DNA of 64,000 nt from Verpa conica (Eukaryota > Ascomycota > Pezizomycetes > Pezizales > Morchellaceae): contig JAUFSD010000008.1 of the NCBI GenBank assembly GCA_033030425.1, positions 1,116,001-1,180,000 on the forward strand, in the 5' to 3' direction. The notes below the pieces were generated by a model that made no database searches, was not told the origin of the DNA, and saw nothing but the letters and a program-made list of their open reading frames with translations. Both the position numbers and the translations under genes were made by a program. This document shows positions 55,862 through 64,000 of this stretch, in pieces (within the stretch, counting starts at the first letter, position 1; the number at the start of each line of letters is the position of its first letter).

Positions 55862-58525
55862 GGGAAACAAATTAAACGACCGGTGGAAAGGAGAGAAAGT
55901 AGCCCTTGAGAAGCAAGAAGGTAGTGGAAGTGGAAGTGGAAGAAGAAGAAGGAGTAGCTGTAGCTGTGGCAGTGGTAGATGTTGAAGAAGACGTACTGAC
56001 TGGGGGCAAGATAGGTATAGAAAGGGTTGAAGTCCAGTCCTTGGAAGGTGAAACAAGTGTTAGTGTCGAGAGGGGTGGGCGACCGACTGAGCTTCATATT
56101 TCGCCCTAACCCTGAGCGTTTGCCGAAACAGACTGCCAAGCATTCTTTTTAAGATGCTCCGCCACACTCCTGGAACATTCCCCAAAATTGAACCCCTCGG
56201 CCCCGATAGCATAAAGGCTTCCATACTTAAACCCTTTGAGTCCCCGAATACGACTACATATAGTTTTATCACATTGTGCGAGGGTTGTTGTTCCCAAAAG
56301 GGTATGACTACATGTACATACCGACCCCTCGCCTAAAACTTGCACGGTCATCGAGTGAGAGATTGTGTTTCTATGGTATTACTAACCTTCCATAGACAAA
56401 CTAGAAAATTTGTGCTTAGAAGTATCCGATTCTCACCTCATGCAGCTGATTAAAATTTATATAGCTTTTCTTTCCCGTATAATTCAACCCTTCCATCAAT
56501 AGCCCTATGACTCTTTTGTCACAGTCCCACTCACGATGGTTCTAGGGCTAGCGAGGTACGTAACCTTCTACGAAATTTTTTTTATAAAAGTCAGGTGCTG
56601 TTAAGAAAGGGCTAGTTGAAATCAGTCGGATAGTCAGCTAGGTTGCAGCATTTATCACCGTTCCTTCTCCGGTTAGATTGGATATAGTACGTATACATGT
56701 ATCTACACGTTTTTGAGGGCAAGGTTACATATCTTTTCCCTTAAAACTATAAAACACATACGGTAGCAGTAGCCTAGCCTAGTTGGAACTAAACTGTATG
56801 CAGTCAAAGTAACTGGAACAAGTATTTTACAATCCAAGCTTACTATACCCAATTAATTCATAGTATCCTCTGGTAACTTTATCCAAACCGAGGAACTTTG
56901 GGCGTAAGTACATGTATTTTTAGTTCCTTAAAGCTCCTTGTCTGATTCGCTAAGATTGGAATTCATGGTTAGCCACCTACTGGCGCTAGGCAGGCTAGCA
57001 GCTCCTCTGTCCTCCTGGGTCATGTAGGAGTTTTCTACACTGTATATCTTTATTACCTCGGGGGCGTGTTCCATCGAATTTCTAGAAGATGGGGGTTTAC
57101 AGGAACGGATGCAGCTGCTTGGGAGATCAGATTGCGACGTTGTAGCGTGGTGACGTGGGGTTGGAGAACATCCCGCACTTGCACTAATGCAGCTGAGGAC
57201 TTGGCATATGCACGGACCACATAGAATCACGAAACCTCGTTTGTCTCAAACAACAGAGGAATCAAATCACATTGCACTTGGCCGTTTGGGAGAATCTCCT
57301 TAATAATCTTAGAGCTTAACCTATGTTTAATTCTATATAAGAATTACCTAAATCAGTCATTGAGAGAGGTTGATTTCCATAATAGCACCAGGCACCAAAT
57401 GATCGATACAGCTCATGATCGATACAGCTCATGAAAGATCTCACTACTGATCACTCTAGAGGAGTACTGCTCCATCGCCACAGCGGCTACACCGATGAGC
57501 TTGAGCCACTGGTTTCTTTAGCATGGGGACAGGGATTTTTTACGTCCTGAGTAGATATGGTCCCGGGTAAGCAAATCTCCTTAAGATTCCTGGGACAGCA
57601 GCTTAAGGCTCCGCAGGCTTTAGAGAGATTTCCCATAGACGTGTACATCCTCGGCGGTACGGGCTCAGCTGGGAGCGATTCCTAGTCAGCAAGTAAGGCC
57701 TTATTTTATTTTATTTTATTCCCTTTTAATTTTCAAGAGAGGGTCAGAGTACCATGCCACCTCTACTAGGCCGCCCACTGGTGATAACTGAGGAGCGGGG
57801 GAAGAGGAGGACGGCAATACGAGATCCTCTAAGGCCGCGGCGGTTGCTACATAGTTTTGGGGGATGTTAGCTAGTCGTCCCACGGCCACTTACCACCCTA
57901 AGTCCCACATCTGGTGGAGCTGGATGGTGTTGCACTCTGTTGCCATCCATGAACGCAAATTTACTTACCTTTTGTCAGGGCAAAGCAAATGAGTGTTGGT
58001 TTAGGAGGCTGTTGTTCCCTTTTCCCTTTTCCCTTTTCCCTTTCCCTCTCCCTCTTTGCCTCTGACGTTTTAAAAAGCACTACTGCTCCTGCTTTTACTG
58101 CACCTGATTTCTCCGGCCACGCAACCCAAACCCTTTCCTTCTTGTACGGGCTCCATCTCCTTTCTCTTGCCTGTCTTTGTCTCCTGTTCTCTCGCTTCTC
58201 CCTCTTCGCACGTTTCTCCTCGCCTCATTCTTCATCTCTCTCCCATCACAACACAACAACCCTTTTTCTGTCGCCATCGTATCTGTTGCAATCAAAAGCC
58301 CGCATCACCCTTTCCCAACGGATTACAAAAAATTCCCCCCTCCAAAAAAACAAAGGATAAAAAACAAAAAAAAGTTCACCAAAAATAAGAAGTCCAAGAG
58401 AAAGAGAAACAGAGAAACAGAGAAACAGAGAGAGGTAGAAAAATATCCCGGGCACCCGGGCATCCGAAACTCCCCTCTCTATCCAGCATCCTCTCGACCC
58501 ACGGGCAAAGAAATAATAGCCCATC
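55862..58525. other. Divergent intergenic region BSD2-HPC2
   Basis: About 2.66 kb between divergent genes. It has a 16-bp tandem duplication (ATGATCGATACAGCTC twice, about 57399-57432), a TTTTA microsatellite (57701-57722), a TTTTCCC minisatellite (about 58015-58045) and GAAACA repeats (about 58405-58432). From about 57990 to 58500 it is pyrimidine-rich and is the HPC2 promoter and leader. Short ORFs here show no family. Confidence 0.6.
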
Positions 58526-60034
58526 ATGTCGTCAGCGTTTGGAAGTCCGTCCTCCGTGCACCATCGTGTTCACCCGTCGTCAAAGTCCAATTCGCCAACC
58601 CGTGGTGTTGTCACGACCGCGGATCCAAAGTCAACGTCAACAACAACCCTTTCTTCTTCTACTTCGCGAAATACTAACACCAACGTGCCGTTGCCGTCGT
58701 CTTCCACAACTACAGCCTCTCCTTCACCTCACCCCCACCGCCAGCCTAAATTTCCTCAAGATGCTACTACCACCAATCCAACACTGACAGCAGCACCTCG
58801 TGCCGGCAAAAAAAACATACCATTCCGACATTCAACTGGCCAATCAGAACCATCACGGTCACGCCCCGAAGTCATCAGCTTGGTCGACTCCGACACCGAA
58901 ACGAGCAGCTCTTCTAGGAAAGCCAGCAACCCATCTCTTGCATCCTCTGCAAGAAATCGACCAATTATTCAACCTCCTTACGATCCAATCCCACGTGGCT
59001 CCACTGGCGGCGCTACAAAATCTGCGCACCGTGCCTCCGCGTCGCCTTCTATATCATCATTAATCGATCCTCAACCTCCCCCGCCCCAATTGAGCACAGC
59101 CCTTGCGGAGAAACCAATCACCAATTCTCCATTATTAGCATACGTTACCGGCATCGCTGAAAAGAATGTAATGAAAGTTGAAAACATCTCTAGATCAGGC
59201 GACACTGGGGAAGTCTCCAATCGTTCGCCCAAGTCGAAACCTGGGACTGCTCCTCCATCAGCTGCACCATCTCCGAAACCACATCGAGTAGTACCTGCTT
59301 CGACATCTGGTAATGGATTGCTTGGGGGTGTTCTACCTGGTACCTCGGCAAACAAGGAAACAGAACCACATCTTCCAAATATCCATCTACATGTCCCGCT
59401 AAACGGCGAAAACAACAAATATATTAACTTTACAAAGTTGGCAGAGGAGCGTTATGGGTGGGCTGCCTTGAACCCAAGGCTTGCTAAGGCTAGAGAAAGG
59501 ATGATGAGAGCGGAAAATAGCGGAGATGAAATGATGATGGATGGATCAGAGTCAGAATCAAACGTGGAGATGGACAAACCCATGGGAGGCACGGATTCCG
59601 CAGCAGAGGGAGGGAAGAAAATGCGAAAAAAAAGGAAGAACCAGGATATTTATGATAAAAATGATCCATTCATTGATGATACAGAGATGTTATGGGAGGA
59701 GCAGGCTGCTGCATCTAAGGACGGCTTTTTTGTTTACAGCGGGCCGCTAGTCCCAGAAGGGGAGAAGCCCCAAATAGAGAGGTATAAAATCTTCGTTAAA
59801 TACCGGTCTTGTTCATCATAGCGAGTTATACTGACATGTATCAGGGCCGATGGAACCGTGAAGAGGGGTAGAGGTCGTGGCCGTGGAACTAGCACTCGTG
59901 GGGCGACGTCTACGCGTGGGGCTACCATTCGGAAGCCTCGTATCACGAAGAAGGAGAAGGAGAAGATGGAGAGGGAGAAGGAAGAGAGAGAGAGGTTCTC
60001 ACAAGTCGCTGCGAAAGCTACTGCTGGGCAATGA
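58526..60034 (+). CDS. HPC2: HPC2, HIR histone chaperone subunit (ubinuclein family)
   Basis: Two exons: join(58526..59781,59845..60034), 481 residues. Hpc2 is the subunit of the HIR complex that helps deposit H3-H4 outside S phase and represses histone genes. The first 250 residues are Ser/Pro/Thr-rich and disordered. Conserved features are IHLHVPLNGENNKYINFTKL and AEERYGWAALNPRLAKAR, then the HUN domain RKNQDIYDKNDPFIDDTEML and KDGFFVYSGPLVPEGEKP that contacts the H3.3-type histone. After the intron there is a short basic tail, RADGTVKRGRGRGRGTSTRG with Arg-Gly repeats, and a coiled-coil-like KKEKEKMEREKEERERF. The intron at 59782-59844 splits the HUN-adjacent Arg codon and keeps phase. Confidence 0.92.
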
Positions 60035-60800
60035 GCTGGAACTTTGATACCAGTGGCCTTGATCTTTCCCCAAGCCTTTCAGTGTTTTTTGTTTTTTTTA
60101 CACCTTCATTTCAAGTGGATACTTCGCCGAATCCTTCTTTTTTATTTTTAATTTTGTACTCCTAGTTCTTTGGGTTGGTTAGGGAGGAGGGAGGATTTGT
60201 ATAACTAGATATGAGATTCAGATAGGCGTTTAAGATTATGCATATCTTTAAAGGGGGGGATTTGAACGCACTGATACCTAGATACCTATAATAACGGGGT
60301 GAAGGTGTAAAGAAGTATTGTCTATGGTTTTTAAAGATCTAGAGTGACTGAAGACGCAGAGGGCCTTGCGTAGACATCATATCACAAGTAGTTAACTATG
60401 CGCTGATACGCCCATGCGTGCTGTACCCTTGGAAGTGTTCCTGGGATCATTAGCGAGTAGCACATGATTTCAAGTGGTATCGCGGATAAGCGCAGCCGCC
60501 CTACCATACGCCAGGACAGAGCCACACCTAACTACAAGGCATCCTAGGTAGGATCAAACCCCACCACAGCTATCTACAACTCGTACTTTAACACAGAATA
60601 GTAAGGGCACATACACACAGATTTATGTAAGTATTTTCTATCCAAGAGAAAGACAGTAGATTTGAAACGCTCTCCCCACCCAGTTCACTAATCACACCTT
60701 CATCAACTTCTCGTTCACACCCCCCTCCCCGTTGAGTCGATTTTGCAGGTTTTCTAATACTAAGAATAGCTACTCCCCGTTGAACGACCTACAGACCAAA
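60035..60800. other. Intergenic region HPC2-UBP2
   Basis: About 0.77 kb: HPC2 3' UTR (with a T run near 60090) and the UBP2 promoter. A tRNA was looked for near 60480-60560 and not supported. Confidence 0.6.
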
Positions 60801-63800
60801 ATGCTAGAAGACTTGCCTCACCCATCCGCAGCTCCTGGTTTGTCTGTATAATACCACTCTTGTGTGTCATATACTTATGATTCGGGCTTTAGGTAAAACT
60901 GGTCCACGACTCTGGGCAGATCTGCTCCACTACTCACCGCAAGCTAAGGATGCAAATATCCTTGCGTCTCAGCCTCCACAGTTCAGACCAGGCCGGTCTC
61001 CGACCTATAAACATAAGCACATACTTTCGCAGCTTACGGATGACTGTGTATTCCCGACCTCAAGCGTGTTAGATATAAGTGAACGTTACAACATCTCTGC
61101 GATCTGTGACGAGTGTCGGTTACACTTCAATATTGAAGTTAAATTCACAAAACGGAAGAAGTACAATGACTGTAAGATCTGTCCGGCTGAGGATCCGCTT
61201 CATCACTTTCGATACGAGTCGACTGTATCGGAGCCAGTGGATACAGCGTTCATTAGGCAACATCCGGAAGTGAGGTGGGTGGATAAGAGCGTATTTAGTT
61301 GTTCGGGGCCTACATGTCCAATTCTTGTAACTATCACAACAAAAGCTCCGATTTTGAATGCGGATTTGGCAAATTTACTTGTGGATTCGGAGATTCTAAA
61401 GGCAAGGATGAAGGACGCAAAGGAGAGCTTTCCGCACCTTTTTGCCAAGGATGCAGATATTGTGTCAACTGCGCCTTATCAAGCACTTGGGACACTATAT
61501 GCGTATATTAAGAATGCGAAGAAGAGGGATCAGAGGCCAGTGCCGGCACAGAACCTGAGGTTTTTGACGAGTATTGGGAGGGATGCAGGGGTGTTGATGA
61601 AGCTAGCTGGGTTTACGCATGATGAGGAGGTATGTGTGGTGTGTGGACAGTGGTGGGGTTGGGCTGACGGGCAACAGGGTGAGACCTGGAAGCCGCCAAG
61701 TTTGGAGGTGTTGGATGATCCCGAGTCGAGGGTTTCGAAGGATATTCAGGATATGTTAGAAGAAGTTATGATACTGATGGACCAACGGAAACCTGACTGG
61801 TCGAAGCGTAAGGGGAATCATTTCGAGTTTTTGAAAAGTCAACTGACAGTTAGATTTGAAGCGAATGTACGCCAGAATATTACACGAGCAGACAAGGAAA
61901 TTAAAAGGATTCTGGGGTGTGAGAACTGTAAGGACTATCTGTGAATTACATGAACTAGAAACCTTGCTGATTTTCTTGGTTTAGACGATTGTACTTCCAA
62001 CTGGACAATTGACCTTACCATCCCGGAGCATCCGTAAGTACTGTCTGCATCCAGAAAAGAGCGAGGAAGATTACTCTTTATTTCTCGCTTGACTAACATG
62101 CTCACCCTCTGGCTGTAGACATTATGCTGGTCTTGGATCAGTTGCAGATTTCGCTGATACTCTGGTTTTCTGGGCATTTGAACGCCAGACTGCATGTGAT
62201 CCTGAGACTAGCCCTTACTACTTCGAATGCCTCAATGACATCGCTCAAGGACGTCAAAGTGAAATGCTAAACGTCGAAGTTGCCAAGGCCCGTTCTGAAG
62301 GATCATATACGCTCAGTGAACTCTCAGAAAGTTACAAATACTTTGATATTGACCCAAATAAATACAACAACGATGAAAACTGGATCATTGGGAATTTCCA
62401 CAGTCGTGTAAGGGATGCCCCATTGCACGAGCATCAAGCGAGAGCCAATTTGAGGATAATCGGGCATGCTCTGAAGAGCCAGAGGATAGTGAATGCTTCG
62501 GAAAAAGGTAGGATGTTTCTAGAATGGTTATAGTATTCTGGTCTGACATAGAGGAGTATCAATTCGGGATGTTAATACTGCGTACACCTGGCTTGACGTT
62601 ACACCAACTACGCCAGATGACTTCATCTTGTCTGCATACAAAGTCAGGGTACGGACCAACCCTAGTTCTAATACATATTCTCTGTAGGGACTATCTCTAA
62701 TCAATATTTAAGGTTGGAGATAACGCAACCGATGAGATTACAGGAAAAGAAGCGCTGAAGATTATTGCGGAAACTCGCCGGAGCCACGTCCTACTCACGT
62801 TCCTTGAGACGGGTGCCATTGAGACCCCAATGGATCTTGGTGCTGCGCATGCCCGATTAGGAATTGATGATAGGTCGATCTCAGATGATTTAGTCATATC
62901 TGTCTATAACTTTAGGGTAAGGGAAAACCTGTTAACTTGCTTCTAATTTTATGTGCTTAAACTATACAGCTGCAAGATGATCCTAAGAGGTTACAAGATT
63001 TGAGGGCGGCTTTGAGGGCGATTGCGAATAGTCGGAATAGTTCCAAGATCAAAGGGTTCCTGGAAACAGGACAGTCTGATCAACCTGCTATGGGGTCTGC
63101 TGATTCACCAGTTGGTATCGAAAATATTGGGAATACGTGTTACCTGAACAGCCTCTTGCAGTTTTATTTTACCGTTAAGCCACTACGGGATATGATTCTT
63201 GATATTGATAACTTCCAAGAAATGGAGGTTACTGATGAAGTGATTGAGCGGAAACGGGTTGGTGGAAGGAAAGTCACGGCACAGGAGGTTGAAAGAGCAA
63301 AAAGATGTGAGTAATTTATAGTGACTGATTACTGCGTAAAACTAACGTCCGATAGTTGCTCGTTGCCTTCGCACACTTTTCCAGAACTTGATCGTATCTG
63401 CACAATCCTCAGTCACTCCTGAGCACGAGTTAGCTTATTTAGCACTTGTGAGTTCTAAAGATGAAGCCGAGGATGAAGTGAGACGTGGGTCAATGCCACC
63501 TAGTGGTCCAGCACCACCTATCATTAGCGTCACCGATGAAAGTGATAGAATGGACATTGACCAAAAGCCGGTTACTATCCCGGAAACTCCTGTGGATGAT
63601 AATGCCAGTGAAACAACTTTGGTTAATGAGGATCTTCCACCTCCATATCAAGGCCCTAATGATGAAGATTATGTTATCGTCCATATAGACGCAAAATCAG
63701 GTCGTACCGACAACAAAGAGAATAATTCTCCGAGTAAAGACGCCTCGTCCGGTTTTATTGGGCCCCAGAGAGCTCCTCTTCAAGGAGTAGATCTTAATGA

Positions 63801-64000
63801 GGGATCTGGGATTCAGAAGGGGAAGGGTATCGAGGTCCCGTTAACGCCACCACCAGAGATGCCAAATAGACCACCACCACCGATTCCACCACGCCCAAAA
63901 CGAGATGACTCAGCAAAGGTGGATATGATGATGTTTGGGAAACAGCAAGATGTTACGGAGTGTATTGGGAATGTGCTTTTCCAACTTGAAGCGGCCATTA
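60801..64000 (+). CDS. UBP2: Ubiquitin carboxyl-terminal hydrolase 2 (3' end outside window)
   Basis: Eight exons visible: join(60801..60837,60893..61918,61985..62033,62119..62507,62554..62648,62713..62916,62970..63306,63356..64000), about 927 residues, open at the right edge. Ubp2 is a USP-family deubiquitinase that trims K63 chains and opposes the Rsp5 ligase. The N-terminal half is the family's UBP2-specific region (GKTGPRLWADLLHYSP, SAICDECRLHFNIEVKFT, CSGPTCPILVTI) with a Cys-pair zinc-like module. The catalytic Cys box is GIENIGNTCYLNSLLQFYF (Cys near residue 760). The His box lies beyond the window. The last visible exon encodes a Pro-rich acidic insertion in the catalytic domain. All junctions keep phase; the join at 61918 was chosen because the unspliced frame stops nine codons later. 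Confidence 0.93.

Noticed and set aside
58010..58053. Telomere-like TTTTCCC repeat
   Set aside because: It is a short promoter minisatellite in unique DNA, not the fungal TTAGGG repeat, and not at a chromosome end.
60480..60560. Possible tRNA gene
   Set aside because: Some T-loop-like bases (GGATCAAACCCC) but no A box, no acceptor stem and no anticodon arm at the right spacing.

Overview
This is a nuclear window from a filamentous ascomycete (Pezizomycotina). The genes carry many very short introns (about 45-120 bp, GT..AG), promoters are pyrimidine-rich, and the gene set is fungal: POM152, HPC2, BSD2, a DIM-2-type DNA methyltransferase. Several intergenic gaps of 2-6 kb are filled with small transposons, which would suit an early-diverging, transposon-rich lineage such as Pezizales. 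The lineage is inference only. Exon joins were worked out by hand from splice signals, reading-frame phase and protein-family knowledge. Layout, left half: POM152 3' part (1-3426, +); UBC4-type E2 (4489-5405, -); mitochondrial glutaryl-CoA dehydrogenase (7168-8992, -); COG6 (9307-11731, -) head-to-head with ATG9 (12277-15452, +); a gap with TA-flanked miniature elements; DHH1 (17727-19636, +); an AT-rich gap; proteasome PRE2 (22539-23609, -) head-to-head with the citrate carrier CTP1 (23917-25394, +); a 6-kb gap (25395-31405) with at least six miniature inverted-repeat elements; COQ9 (31406-32352, -). Right half: a GBP2/HRB1-like three-RRM protein (35035-37299, +); DIM-2-like cytosine-5 DNA methyltransferase (37909-41576, +); a nested transposon (42974-50855); SURF6/RRP14 (51187-52279, -); protein-isoaspartate methyltransferase (52715-53891, -); BSD2/NDFIP-type Rsp5 adaptor (54691-55861, -); HPC2 (58526-60034, +); and UBP2, running off the right edge (60801 onward, +). 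The most notable structure is the nested transposon 1.4 kb downstream of the methyltransferase gene. A complete Mutator-like (MULE) element with 76-bp terminal inverted repeats and a 9-bp target duplication (TATTTTTAA) was hit inside its transposase ORF by a complete 5.8-kb Ty3/gypsy element with apparently identical 368-bp LTRs and a 5-bp duplication (CCAAC). Deleting the retroelement on paper together with one target copy leaves the transposase frame open. The retroelement has its own oddities. Gag and pol lie in different frames with no overlap, and an RNA hairpin starts two bases before the gag stop. There is a 9-nt match between the LTR and the primer-binding position, suggesting Tf1-type self-priming. 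A premature TAG sits exactly where the chromodomain Trp should be, a CpA-to-TpA change of the kind associated with RIP. Functionally the window is mostly housekeeping: vesicle traffic and autophagy (COG6, ATG9), ubiquitin and proteasome (UBC4, PRE2, BSD2, UBP2), mitochondrial metabolism (GCDH, CTP1, COQ9), RNA biology (DHH1, GBP2, SURF6) and chromatin (HPC2, DIM-2).
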